Origin: CAWGCE01 sp964480915
Lineage (GTDB): Bacteria > Planctomycetota > Planctomycetia > Pirellulales > Pirellulaceae
Reading direction: 5' to 3'
Assembly: GCA_964480915.1 (NCBI GenBank)
Contig: CAYZRS010000031.1
Span: forward strand, 1-63,123
DNA length: 63,123 nucleotides
Part shown: one piece after another, positions 43,276 through 52,389 of the stretch
Layout of the letters: every line of letters begins with the position of its first letter
Numbering within the stretch: the stretch's first letter is position 1
The notes under the pieces: model-generated
What the model was told of the DNA's origin: nothing
The model's database searches: none
Seen by the model: the letters and a program-made list of their open reading frames with translations, nothing else
Made by a program: the position numbers and the translations under genes

Positions 43276-44595
43276 ATGAAGACTTGCGGGATTCGATGGT
43301 GGCTTCTAGTCGTGTTGATCACTTGCTTGGGGCAGGTTGTTTTGGCGAAGCGGCCGAACGTCGTGTTCCTTCTCAGCGACGATCAGGGGTGGACAGACTA
43401 TGGCTTCATGGGGCATCCGCATCTTTCTACGCCCAATTTGGATGAGTTGGCGAACGCGGGGATTCTCTACGATCGTGGCTACGTAACGGCTCCTCTGTGT
43501 CGCCCGTCGTTGGCCAGCATTGTCACGGGGCTGTACCCCCATCAAACTCAGATTCGCGGGAACGACCCGTGTTTGCCGGCTGGTATCGGGCGAAGAACCG
43601 AGGAGGGGAAAAAGAAACGAGCGGAGTTAAGCCAGCAGATGACGGCCTCCATGGAGCATCATCCATCGTTCATCCAGTTGCTGCGGGAACACGGCTACGC
43701 CACGTTGCAAACCGGTAAATGGTGGGAAGGCAATCCGTTGGATCACGGATTCACGGACGCCATGACGCATGGCGATCCCACGCGGGGTGGACGGCATGGC
43801 GACGTCGGCCTGAAGATTGGCCGTGAAACGATGCAGCCGATTTACGACTTCATCGAAAAAGCACAGCAGAACGAGCAGCCATTTTTCGTGTGGTATGGCG
43901 TTTTCTTGCCTCACTCGCCCCATAATGCGCCAGCCCGGCTGTACGACAAATATAAGGACGTCGCGCCAGACGAATCGACGGCTCGCTACTGGGCCAACGT
44001 CGAGTGGTTCGATGAAGGTTGTGGGCAGATTGTCGAATACCTGAAGAAAGAGGCGCTCTACGAAAACACCATTTTCGTATACACGTGCGACAATGGTTGG
44101 GTCCCTGATCCAGACAAAACGGGCCGTAGTGTGCGGTCCAAACGTCAGCCTGTCGAGGCAGGCATTCGAACGCCCATGTTTCTGACGCATGGAGCGACGT
44201 TGGAACCCCAACGCCATACCGAGATTCTTGCGAGTAACATCGACATTGCCACGACGATCCTGCGCGCCTGCGATATCGAGCCGCCGTCCGTCATGCAGGG
44301 GCTCGATCTGAGCCATCCAGAGCAGTTAAAAAAACGAAACCGTGTCTTCGTCGACGTTTATGAGCACGACAGCGACGTGCAACAGTTGGACAATTTAGAA
44401 AACGGGCTGGTCGCGCACGTCGTCATTGATGGTTGGGACAAGCTGATCTCGCGACCCGATCGAAATGAGCTATTCGACTTAAAGACCGACGCCGACGATC
44501 GGCACGACGTAGCGCAGGAGTTCGGAGATAAGGTTACCAGACTCTCGGGCATTCTTGACGATTGGGTCGAAGGAAAAACAGCTAGTTCACGGTGA
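43276..44595 (+). CDS. Sulfatase with variant CRPSL motif
   Basis: Start ATG 43276 has AAGGA nine bases upstream and opens a signal peptide (MKTCGIRWWLLVVLITCLG); the open frame runs back to 43216 into the previous gene. The 439-residue protein shows VVFLLSDDQGWTDYGFMGHP, STPNLDELANAGILYDRGYV and then C75-R-P-S-L79-A-S-I-V-T-G. The usual Arg of C-x-P-x-R is Leu, although the Pro and the TG pair are kept. FVYTCDNGWVPDP replaces the common DHG at the later metal site with DNG. Similar CRPSL motifs occur, as far as I recall, in a group of planctomycete sulfatases, so this may be a functional subclass rather than a dead enzyme. Needs a formylglycine-generating enzyme or anaerobic maturase elsewhere. 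Confidence 0.88.
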   Translation: MKTCGIRWWLLVVLITCLGQVVLAKRPNVVFLLSDDQGWTDYGFMGHPHLSTPNLDELANAGILYDRGYVTAPLCRPSLASIVTGLYPHQTQIRGNDPCLPAGIGRRTEEGKKKRAELSQQMTASMEHHPSFIQLLREHGYATLQTGKWWEGNPLDHGFTDAMTHGDPTRGGRHGDVGLKIGRETMQPIYDFIEKAQQNEQPFFVWYGVFLPHSPHNAPARLYDKYKDVAPDESTARYWANVEWFDEGCGQIVEYLKKEALYENTIFVYTCDNGWVPDPDKTGRSVRSKRQPVEAGIRTPMFLTHGATLEPQRHTEILASNIDIATTILRACDIEPPSVMQGLDLSHPEQLKKRNRVFVDVYEHDSDVQQLDNLENGLVAHVVIDGWDKLISRPDRNELFDLKTDADDRHDVAQEFGDKVTRLSGILDDWVEGKTASSR

Positions 44596-44674
44596 GCGCT
44601 TTGATCGCGCGGGAGCCGTCTCGCGCATCGGGCGTTCCCAAATGTCACAATAGGCCACTAACGGAAAGCAAATT

Positions 44675-46873
44675 ATGAGATTCGGATTATTCTTGCTCTG
44701 CTGTATTTCTTCGCTGCCATTGATGGTGGATGAGGTGAACGCGGAATCAGCGCCGAACATCGTGTTCTTTTTCGTCGACGATCAAACAACGGACACGCTT
44801 GGTTGCTATGGCAATGAAGTGATCAAGACACCCAATATCGACGCGTTGGCGGCGCGCGGGACGCGATTTGAAAATGCCTTCGTAAGCCAATCGATCTGCT
44901 GGATGAGCCGCGTGACGATTCTGACTGGGTTAACCGGCCGATCGTTTGGTGAAAAAGAGAGGCCGGAGTTTGCTCGGCCCGAAGTTGTCGAAAGCCTCTA
45001 TTCCGATATCTTGCGGAACCACGGTTACCGTACCGGATACTTCGGCAAATGGCACGCCAAGATGCCAAAAGACTTCCGGCCCGAGGATCATTTCGACCAG
45101 TACGAGGCGATTGGTCGCGACCCCTATTACAAGCGTCAGGCAGATGGCACGCTCCGACACGAAACCGAAGTGATTGTCGATCGGGGCATTGAGTTTGTAT
45201 CGAACCAGCCCAAAGATCAGCCGTTTGCGCTCAATCTGTGGTTCAACGCCTGTCATGCCGAAGATAGTGATCGTCGACCCGGTATTGGACATTTCCCTTG
45301 GCCGCGGGCCACGGATGGTATGTACGAAGACATCACCATCGCACCGCCTCGTCTGAATGATCCTGCGATTTTCGACGGACTACCGGACTTTCTCCGGACG
45401 ACCATCAATCGGGAACGTTATTTTTGGCGATGGAACACGGATGAAAAGTACCAAACGAACATGCGTGCCTACTATCGCATGGCAAGCGGCATCGACGGCG
45501 CGATCGGTCGATTCATGAAGGCACTCGAAGCTGCCGGACTGGCGGACAATACGATCGTCGTTTACTCGGCCGACAATGGCTATTACAAAGCCAGTCGCGG
45601 ATTGGCTGGAAAATGGTCCCATTATGACGAAGCGCTGCGCGTTCCCTTGATCGTTGCCGATCCGCGGGTGCCGGCTGGGAAGCAACAGAAAGTATCAAAA
45701 GCGTTCGCATTAAACCTCGATCTGCCGGCCACCTTTCTTGATTGGGCGGGTGCTCCATGTCCGGCAGACTACCAAGGACAGAGCCTCGCTCCAATCATCG
45801 AGAGCGGTGCGCCGGCCGAGTGGCGGAAAGAGACGTTTCATGAACACTACGCCGTTCGTGATCGCATTCCCGCGTTTGAAGGAGTACGGGGCGAGCGGTT
45901 TAAGTACGTGCGATACTTTGATGACGGAAATCACGAGTTTCTGCATGATCTCGAGAATGATCCCGACGAGTTAGTCAACTTGGCGGACGATCCGGCATTT
46001 AGAGCGACCCTTGTTGCCATGCGGGATCGAACGTCGACCACCGTTGAGCAGCTCGGTGGTCCGCTTCAAGCCCCACCCAAAGAATTTACGGTTTCGACCG
46101 ATCCGCATCCGGTTGCGGCGGCGAATGTCTCGGCCAAACCGGACGAAGAGGGGTTCGTGCACATCTTTGATGGTCGGACCCTGAAGGGTTGGGCCGGAGA
46201 CGAAGATCACTGGTCGGTCGAGGATGGGGCATTAACCGGTACCACCGATGGCAGTCTCAAGTCAAACCGTTTCATCACCTGGAAAGACTCGACGATTCGG
46301 AATTTCGACCTGCGTGTCAAAGTCAAGATTTCAACGACCGGTAACAGCGGCATCCAGTATCGCAGCACGCCGCGTCCCGATTTGGGGCTCGACATCCTGG
46401 AGGGGTATCAATGCGACATTGTTCCCAAGCATTCAAATTACAACGGAATGTTGTTCGAGGAAAAAGGCCGTCGCATTCTGGCGCGCACTGGCGAGCGGGT
46501 CATCGTCGATGACGCCGGCCGTTCTTGGGTCGTCGGAACGGTTCCTGTGAAAAAATTTGCAGCGGAGGAGTGGCACGAGTTTCGAATCGTCGTGGAGGGC
46601 AATCATCACCGACACTGGATCGATGGGCATCCGACGGCAGACCTGATCGACTTTGACGAGAAAGCACGTTCCCTGGAGGGAGTACTTGCTTTTCAAGTGC
46701 ACGTTGGACCGGCGATGCAGATCCAATGCAAGGAGATTCGCATCAAGCACCTCCCCGACAATTTGCCGTTATTGGCTGAAGGAGATCATCCGATTCCAGC
46801 GGACGCCTACGGAGTGAAGCCAGCGGGCAAATTGCCTAAGGACTGGAAGCCGCCTGTTTATGGTGACCACTAG
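44675..46873 (+). CDS. Sulfatase-DUF1080 fusion protein with variant CWMSR motif
   Basis: The 732-residue exported protein joins two domains. Residues about 25-470 are an S1 sulfatase: IVFFFVDDQTTDTLGCYGN, KTPNIDALAARGTRFE, the formylglycine motif C75-W-M-S-R79 with Met in place of Pro, TGYFGKWHAKMP, and VYSADNGYYKASRG. Residues about 495-715 are a DUF1080 (3-keto-disaccharide hydrolase family) domain: FVHIFDGRTLKGWAG, GNSGIQYRS, and EGVLAFQVHVGPAMQIQCKEIRIK. A desulfating domain fused to a 3-keto-glycoside hydrolase or binding domain suggests two consecutive steps on one substrate, or glycan anchoring of the sulfatase. The next gene's ribosome site overlaps its stop codon (TAGGAG), showing translational coupling. 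Confidence 0.9.
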   Translation: MRFGLFLLCCISSLPLMVDEVNAESAPNIVFFFVDDQTTDTLGCYGNEVIKTPNIDALAARGTRFENAFVSQSICWMSRVTILTGLTGRSFGEKERPEFARPEVVESLYSDILRNHGYRTGYFGKWHAKMPKDFRPEDHFDQYEAIGRDPYYKRQADGTLRHETEVIVDRGIEFVSNQPKDQPFALNLWFNACHAEDSDRRPGIGHFPWPRATDGMYEDITIAPPRLNDPAIFDGLPDFLRTTINRERYFWRWNTDEKYQTNMRAYYRMASGIDGAIGRFMKALEAAGLADNTIVVYSADNGYYKASRGLAGKWSHYDEALRVPLIVADPRVPAGKQQKVSKAFALNLDLPATFLDWAGAPCPADYQGQSLAPIIESGAPAEWRKETFHEHYAVRDRIPAFEGVRGERFKYVRYFDDGNHEFLHDLENDPDELVNLADDPAFRATLVAMRDRTSTTVEQLGGPLQAPPKEFTVSTDPHPVAAANVSAKPDEEGFVHIFDGRTLKGWAGDEDHWSVEDGALTGTTDGSLKSNRFITWKDSTIRNFDLRVKVKISTTGNSGIQYRSTPRPDLGLDILEGYQCDIVPKHSNYNGMLFEEKGRRILARTGERVIVDDAGRSWVVGTVPVKKFAAEEWHEFRIVVEGNHHRHWIDGHPTADLIDFDEKARSLEGVLAFQVHVGPAMQIQCKEIRIKHLPDNLPLLAEGDHPIPADAYGVKPAGKLPKDWKPPVYGDH

Positions 46874-46881
46874 GAGATCGC

Positions 46882-47880
46882 ATGCACCGTCTAACAATCT
46901 GCAGGAGCGGCATGGGAATTCCAAGAACAGCAACGAAGTATGGGCTGGTTGTCGCTTCGCTGATGGTCCTGGGGGCTGCCACGCAAACGCCTGCGCAGGA
47001 CACGACAGCTCCGAGTCGTGACTCGGGTGTCGGTAAGGTCGACGGCATTGTCGCTGTCGGGACGGAAGGTCTTAGTTCGCAAGAGAAAGCGGCATGTCTC
47101 CCGCCAGCGGGCCGGCTGGCAATTGTCGCAGATGGCAACTCGCCAGATCCCGACGACATTGGCGCGACGGCGGTCATCTTTGGGTTGTTGGATAAGTCCG
47201 GTCTGAGCGAGAGGCTCGTGCACGTTTCCCACTCTTGCGATTTACAACCGACCGATCGGATTTCCGTTGCTGACGAACGACGGCGACAGCAGATTCTCGA
47301 AAAGGTGTGCCGAGAAGCGGTTGGCCACTTTGGTCCGTTCAAAAACCTGTCCGGTTCCTTTAATTGCCGAACCGATTTGCAAGCCGCAGTGGGGGATTTG
47401 CGCGTTGCGATCAATCATTCGACCGACAGCGATCCACTGTGGATCATCGAAGCCGGGGAACCCGATTTGATTGGGTATGCCCTTCAGTCGGCGGAACCGA
47501 TGAAACGGCAGCACGTGCATGTCGTGTCGCACCATCCGGCCAACGACAACGCTGGTGACTTTTTCTCCTGGCAGCAGATTCTTGCCTATGGCGTTATGGA
47601 GCACCAAATTGGAGATCAAAACGTCGGCTTGAAGACGACGCCCGATGCATGGGAATGGGCCAAGCAGCATCGTGACCCGAGGATGCGGTGGATCTGGAAA
47701 CAGCTTGCATACGCCGAACAAGATGGTGTGGTTAAGTTTCAGACCGGCTATTTCGATTGTTCGGATGCCGGGATGGTCTTCTGGTGGCTGACCGGAGCAG
47801 ACCGAGGTGGAGATAAAAGCGGTACGCCGGCGAAACTGAAACAGATGCTTTTGACGAGCAAGAAGGACGCTGCTCGTTAA
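46882..47880 (+). CDS. Exported nucleoside-hydrolase-like protein
   Basis: The 332-residue protein starts at ATG 46882, six bases after AGGAGA that overlaps the previous stop; ATG 46912 with AGGAG upstream is an alternative. A signal peptide (ending TPAQD) is followed by a Rossmann-like fold beginning RLAIVADGNSPDPDDIGATAVIFGLLD, reminiscent of the Asp cluster that binds Ca2+ in inosine-uridine nucleoside hydrolases and DUF1593 proteins. WIIEAGEPDLIGYAL, HVVSHHPANDN and YFDCSDAGMVFWWLTG are further likely active-site strands. Such folds can cleave C-glycosides or N-glycosides. In this sulfatase and lyase cluster a role on a sugar rather than a nucleoside is likely, but that is inference. Confidence 0.75.
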   Translation: MHRLTICRSGMGIPRTATKYGLVVASLMVLGAATQTPAQDTTAPSRDSGVGKVDGIVAVGTEGLSSQEKAACLPPAGRLAIVADGNSPDPDDIGATAVIFGLLDKSGLSERLVHVSHSCDLQPTDRISVADERRRQQILEKVCREAVGHFGPFKNLSGSFNCRTDLQAAVGDLRVAINHSTDSDPLWIIEAGEPDLIGYALQSAEPMKRQHVHVVSHHPANDNAGDFFSWQQILAYGVMEHQIGDQNVGLKTTPDAWEWAKQHRDPRMRWIWKQLAYAEQDGVVKFQTGYFDCSDAGMVFWWLTGADRGGDKSGTPAKLKQMLLTSKKDAAR

Positions 47881-47984
47881 CCGCGGCTCGTCGAGCGCTC
47901 GAGCCTCTCCCTGGCTGATGCATGGCACTCCTTTCAAGATAACGAAACCAACACTGGCATCTTTCGAGTTAGGCGGCGAGTGCA

Positions 47985-49478
47985 ATGCAATTGCGGAAAT
48001 CCATTTTCAGACCTGACAGGCGCTCTCGTTGTCGTCTTCTTCGCTTGCTCATTCCGATGGTCGCAGCCTCGTGTCTGAACCTGGCCATCGCCACGCTGGC
48101 AACTCAAGGCGGTGAAACGGCCGCCTGGCTGCGTTGTTCGACGATAGAGGAACGGTCGCTAACGTTTGCAAATGGTCCTGCCACGCGTTTCTCGAATACG
48201 GTGAATGGGCGAACTCACCAGCAAACAGCGCTGACGACTTTTCAAGGTTTTCAGTATGTGACATTTGTGGATGCCGAAAGGCGCATTTGCGTTGGCCGGA
48301 GGGAGCTTCCCGCAGGTGCCTGGGATGTGATCCGTTTTGAAGATCACAAATTCGCATCGAATGACTCGCACAACGTATCGGTCTTGGGGATCTGCCGGAA
48401 AGATGGCACGATCCATCTAGCCTTCGATCACCATGCTTCACAACTGAATTATCGCGTTTCAAGAATTGGAGCAGCACACCGCCCGAAGTCAGTGGAGTGG
48501 AATAGCGATCTGTTCGGTCCCATCCGTCATACGCTCGGTTCGGTCGAGCCCGCAAGTCGGGTCACGTACCCGCGATTTATTCCAGCGCCGAACGGGAACC
48601 TCATGTTGTATTACCGAGCCGTCACCTCTGGAAACGGAGACGGAATGATTGAGGAGTACGATGGAAACCGGCACGATTGGACTGCCGGGCTGGGCAAGTT
48701 CATCGCCCGCGATGGCGGGGAATACACCGCTGAAGGGGAAGTGAGTAGCAAACGTTGTCCCTATATGAACTCGCTCTCCTATGCGGGCCAACGGCTCCAC
48801 GCGACATGGGTTTGGCGGGACCTGTTCGAGAGAACTCATCCAGTCAATCAGCACGATCTCTGCTACGCATACAGTGACGATCATGGGCGAACGTGGTTCA
48901 ATTCGGCTGGGCAGATCATCGGAAAGACGGGAACGGAATTTATCCATCTTGATACACCTGGACTGGTTGTCTCCGAGATCCCGACCCATTCGCAACTCAC
49001 CAATACAAACACCCACTACGCTTACCCAGACGGTCGGCTCCACGTCGTGTTGAGCAGGCGATCAGAAGCCACGGCGGAGCGATCTTATCACCATCATTGG
49101 CGATCGAAGGACGGCGCGTGGCAGGAGGAGGCACTGCCATGGTCGGGAGACCGCCCCAAACTGGTGGGCTGCCACGACGGTTCGCTCGTGTTGGTTTACA
49201 CGGATGAAGAGCGGCTGTTCATCATCAGAGGACGACCGGCTGGGCGGCATTCGGGTTGGCAGTGGACACCGGTCGCGCTTCCTCGTCCCCTGTCGATTTA
49301 TGGCGAATCGCTCATGGACCTCGAGCGATGGGAGAACGAAGAGGTCCTGTCGCTTTATGTCCAGCAGGCACCAGACCGGCAGATTGAGACGCAAAAGCTC
49401 GAGCCGATTGACGGGTGTCCCGCTCCTCTCTTGGTCGTCGACGTTCGTCTGCCGCCTCAAGACGATTCGCCGGAATAA
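47985..49478 (+). CDS. BNR_4 beta-propeller, ulvan-lyase-like (PL24/PL25 type)
   Basis: The 497-residue protein has an Arg-rich signal region (hydrophobic 20-40) followed by a propeller of repeated YVTF, IHLAFDHH, LMLYYRA, LHATWVW, YAYSDDHGRTW blades, as in BNR_4 proteins. PL24/PL25 ulvan lyases, which cut at uronic acid next to rhamnose-3-sulfate, use two His, a Tyr and an Arg. Here these fit D-S-H129-N, D-H149-H150, V-T-Y195-P and Y-Y-R211, with Tyr-Arg spacing of 16 as I recall for that family. It is the last gene of the plus cluster and is convergent with a GH78 gene 15 bp away. Product: unsaturated uronyl oligosaccharides, if active. No unsaturated glucuronyl hydrolase (GH88/GH105) was recognised in the window. 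Confidence 0.8.
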   Translation: MQLRKSIFRPDRRSRCRLLRLLIPMVAASCLNLAIATLATQGGETAAWLRCSTIEERSLTFANGPATRFSNTVNGRTHQQTALTTFQGFQYVTFVDAERRICVGRRELPAGAWDVIRFEDHKFASNDSHNVSVLGICRKDGTIHLAFDHHASQLNYRVSRIGAAHRPKSVEWNSDLFGPIRHTLGSVEPASRVTYPRFIPAPNGNLMLYYRAVTSGNGDGMIEEYDGNRHDWTAGLGKFIARDGGEYTAEGEVSSKRCPYMNSLSYAGQRLHATWVWRDLFERTHPVNQHDLCYAYSDDHGRTWFNSAGQIIGKTGTEFIHLDTPGLVVSEIPTHSQLTNTNTHYAYPDGRLHVVLSRRSEATAERSYHHHWRSKDGAWQEEALPWSGDRPKLVGCHDGSLVLVYTDEERLFIIRGRPAGRHSGWQWTPVALPRPLSIYGESLMDLERWENEEVLSLYVQQAPDRQIETQKLEPIDGCPAPLLVVDVRLPPQDDSPE

Positions 49479-49493
49479 GAGAGCGGTGTGGTT

Positions 49494-52322
49494 CTACTGA
49501 AAGCTAAACTGATAAATCCCGGATCCGAATTCGCACTGCAACCATGTCCGTTGGGATTCACGCACCTGAGTCAGCTTGGCGTCAAAGGGCTGCCCGCCTT
49601 CCATGAGCTGCTTCTCCGGTGAATCCGGGATCAAGATCGTCGCCGTCGTGTTCACTGGAATCTCGATTTCCCAGGAGAACGAATCGGCCTCATGTTTCCA
49701 TTCACTGCGTATTTCGCCATACGGCGAATCGACACTCGATTTGACCCACTCGAGATGATCGGTCAATTGCGGCTTCAAGCGAAAATGCTTGTAACCAGCA
49801 GCGCTCGGATCTGGTCGAATGCCGCCCAGGGATTCATGCATGAAAGCAGCAAAGCCGCCATTCATAGGATGGTTGAAAGAATTGCGAAACCGTTCTTTCT
49901 GCCATTCGAAACGGCGCTCTGGCCAAGTCGACAGGCCACAGCCGAGCACATAGCCAGGGCTTGGGAAGGTCGTATCGGTCAGCATTTCGAAAGCCAAGTC
50001 TGCTTGGCCATGATCGGCCAGGACCGTGTAGAGGTGTCGCAAGCCATGGATACCGCAGGAATGGTGTCCGTCGTGCAGCTTGTGAATATCATACAGAAGG
50101 CCCGCGATGAGGCCGTCGAGCTCTTCTTCATCGACCATTCCTAGCTTTAAGGCCATCACGGTGGCTGTCTGGCTGCCGAAGTGTTCGAGCTGGCTGCCTT
50201 CGAGCGGTTTCAAATAGGCACTCTTGAAGGCGGTCTTAATTTCTTCAGCTTCCGTCCCGCAGCGCCGGCTGTAATCGGAGTCGCCCAGCACTTCCGCCAT
50301 TTGACCAGCGATCAGCAACGCTTGGTAATAGAAGGCCGTTCCGGAAACGAAAGGGGGACATTCCATCCGCTCGGGGGCCAGTCGCCGATCCCAGCCGGGA
50401 GGACACCAGTCGCCCAATCCATTTTCAATAACGCCTTCAGTGTTCTTGAACGTGCGATAATACGTAATGAAGTCTTTGACATGATCGTAATGCGGTCTGA
50501 ATGCCTCGACGTCGCCCGTATGTAAGTACATCTGCCAAGGCAAAATTAAGAAGGCAACGCCCCAATCGATATTGGCAACGCGATTGGCCCGCTTGCCGGG
50601 CGCGACCATGGTTGGGACTCCGGCGCTGTTGCGTAGGACTTTCCTAACTCGTTGATCGACACGAAGGCTGTCTTCAATGTCACGAAGAAATTTTGCGTAG
50701 AACCTTGCCATATCGTAATTGTATAAACAGAGGTCCGCTGTCGCGTGAGCGTCGCCCAACCAGCCACATTTTTCGCGGTGCGGACAGTCTTCGGGCAGCG
50801 CATGCCAGTTGCTTTCCAGGCTTAACAGGCTGACCGCATATTGCTTGTTCAACAGATCATGTGAGCAAGCAAAGGCGCCCGTTTTTCTCACGGCGCTGCG
50901 GACGAACACCGCCTCGATGCTGCCTTCAACGGGCGCTGTTGATAATCCTCGGATCTCCACGTACTGGAAGCCGGAATAGCTGAAACGCGGAGCCCATGAT
51001 TCTTCCCCTTTTCCATGGCAGACATAGAGCAATCGATAGGGATTGCCAGTCGCGCTCCCGCCTTGTGTGGCTTGGTCCGCCCTCCCCGTCTGTTTGTTCA
51101 GCACTTCCGATGGGACGATTTCGATGACGTCACCAGCGTTCTGTTCCATCCTGATTTGAACCCAACCGGATATGTTCTTGCCAAAATCACATAACCACGT
51201 CTCGGAATCGACCTGTCGTATGCTGACGGGCTGCAGTCGCTCGACTTCCTTGATGGGCGGCAATTGTTGCGGACGAAGCCTCTCATCCGGGCACGGTGGG
51301 GCAACCACCAAGGCGTCTTGCCAATTCGAATCGTCGAATTGTGGCTGAGCCCAGCCGGGCATCTCCCGGCGAGCATCGTAGCTCTCGCCCCAATAGATAT
51401 TGTCGAAGTCGACGGGGCTGACACTGGCTTTCCAGCTTGCATCGGTAGCGAAGGACTCCGCGCTGCCGTCGGTGTATTCGACAAATATCTTTACTCGTGC
51501 ACGTGGGGCGCCGTAGCCAAAAGTCTTTTTGAACGCGAGATTTTGACCATAAAACCCATTCCCCAGCCAAAGGCCCAGCGCGTTGTCGCCGGCTCGCAAG
51601 GCCGTCGTTACATCATGCACGACATAAAGGGTGTGTTTTTCATAATTCGTCTGCCCCGGGTCCAGGACCGAATCGCCGATTTTGAGTCCGTTCACATAGA
51701 ACTCGCAGTAGCCAACGCCGCTCACATAAGCCCGCGCCTCGCGGACCTCTTTTTCCAGCACCACGTTTTTTCGCAGCAATGGTGATGGATGCGAAGTCAG
51801 CGTTTCGTTCAGCGTGCGGTGTTTCCGACTGGATCGTCCGCTATCCCTCGTGTCATCTTTTAGCCCAATCCAGTGTGAGCCTGACCAGTCCTTGGCATCC
51901 AGCAAAGCCATTTGCCAAGTCGCGACATCGGACCAGCCACTAAGGCGTCCTCGATTATCGGTGATACGCACTTTCCAATAGCAAGTCTGGCGGCTGACTA
52001 AATCGCGGCCGCCATAGGGAACAAGAATCGATTGAGGCGACGACACGACACCACTGTCCCAAAGATCAGCCTTGTCTTCAGCAAGCAGTTGACGATTGCT
52101 GGCGACCAAAATTTGATAAGACCGTTGCTCGATACTGCGCGCATCGGCTGTTGGGGGGCGAAGTTTCCAGCTCAGTCGAGGTGTGCTCGAGTCGAGTTGA
52201 ATTGGTTCGTGAAGGTGGTCGGCCTTCAGTTCGTACAGCTCGGGTAGGTGATGAACTTCTGCATGAGCGAAAGCCAGTAGCAACAAGAATGCGACCAGGG
52301 ACAATGGAGCGGTTGTTCGCAT
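49494..52322 (-). CDS. GH78 alpha-L-rhamnosidase
   Basis: From ATG 52322 the product is 942 residues, with a signal peptide (MRTTAPLSLVAFLLLLAFAHA). The longer frame back to 52415 overlaps the upstream gene. The layout is GH78: Ig-like N-domain, beta-sandwich domains, alpha/alpha catalytic barrel and C-terminal beta-domain. The catalytic block is D-C-P-H-R-E-K-C-G-W-L-G-D, with the Glu and the final Asp seven residues apart as in characterised enzymes; FRNSFNHPMNGGFAAFMHESLGG is the late barrel segment. It differs strongly from the enzyme at 18571-21609 and lacks the DUF3395-like insertion, so the two likely prefer different linkages or aglycones. It is the last gene of a minus-strand group and lies 67 bp after the GH-A-like gene. 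Confidence 0.92.
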   Translation of the reverse strand: MRTTAPLSLVAFLLLLAFAHAEVHHLPELYELKADHLHEPIQLDSSTPRLSWKLRPPTADARSIEQRSYQILVASNRQLLAEDKADLWDSGVVSSPQSILVPYGGRDLVSRQTCYWKVRITDNRGRLSGWSDVATWQMALLDAKDWSGSHWIGLKDDTRDSGRSSRKHRTLNETLTSHPSPLLRKNVVLEKEVREARAYVSGVGYCEFYVNGLKIGDSVLDPGQTNYEKHTLYVVHDVTTALRAGDNALGLWLGNGFYGQNLAFKKTFGYGAPRARVKIFVEYTDGSAESFATDASWKASVSPVDFDNIYWGESYDARREMPGWAQPQFDDSNWQDALVVAPPCPDERLRPQQLPPIKEVERLQPVSIRQVDSETWLCDFGKNISGWVQIRMEQNAGDVIEIVPSEVLNKQTGRADQATQGGSATGNPYRLLYVCHGKGEESWAPRFSYSGFQYVEIRGLSTAPVEGSIEAVFVRSAVRKTGAFACSHDLLNKQYAVSLLSLESNWHALPEDCPHREKCGWLGDAHATADLCLYNYDMARFYAKFLRDIEDSLRVDQRVRKVLRNSAGVPTMVAPGKRANRVANIDWGVAFLILPWQMYLHTGDVEAFRPHYDHVKDFITYYRTFKNTEGVIENGLGDWCPPGWDRRLAPERMECPPFVSGTAFYYQALLIAGQMAEVLGDSDYSRRCGTEAEEIKTAFKSAYLKPLEGSQLEHFGSQTATVMALKLGMVDEEELDGLIAGLLYDIHKLHDGHHSCGIHGLRHLYTVLADHGQADLAFEMLTDTTFPSPGYVLGCGLSTWPERRFEWQKERFRNSFNHPMNGGFAAFMHESLGGIRPDPSAAGYKHFRLKPQLTDHLEWVKSSVDSPYGEIRSEWKHEADSFSWEIEIPVNTTATILIPDSPEKQLMEGGQPFDAKLTQVRESQRTWLQCEFGSGIYQFSFQ

Positions 52323-52389
52323 AGCAAATCCGTTGTTGTGACCTAAAACACAACCGAAACACACGAAGGGAAAAGCTTGCCGTTTCGTG

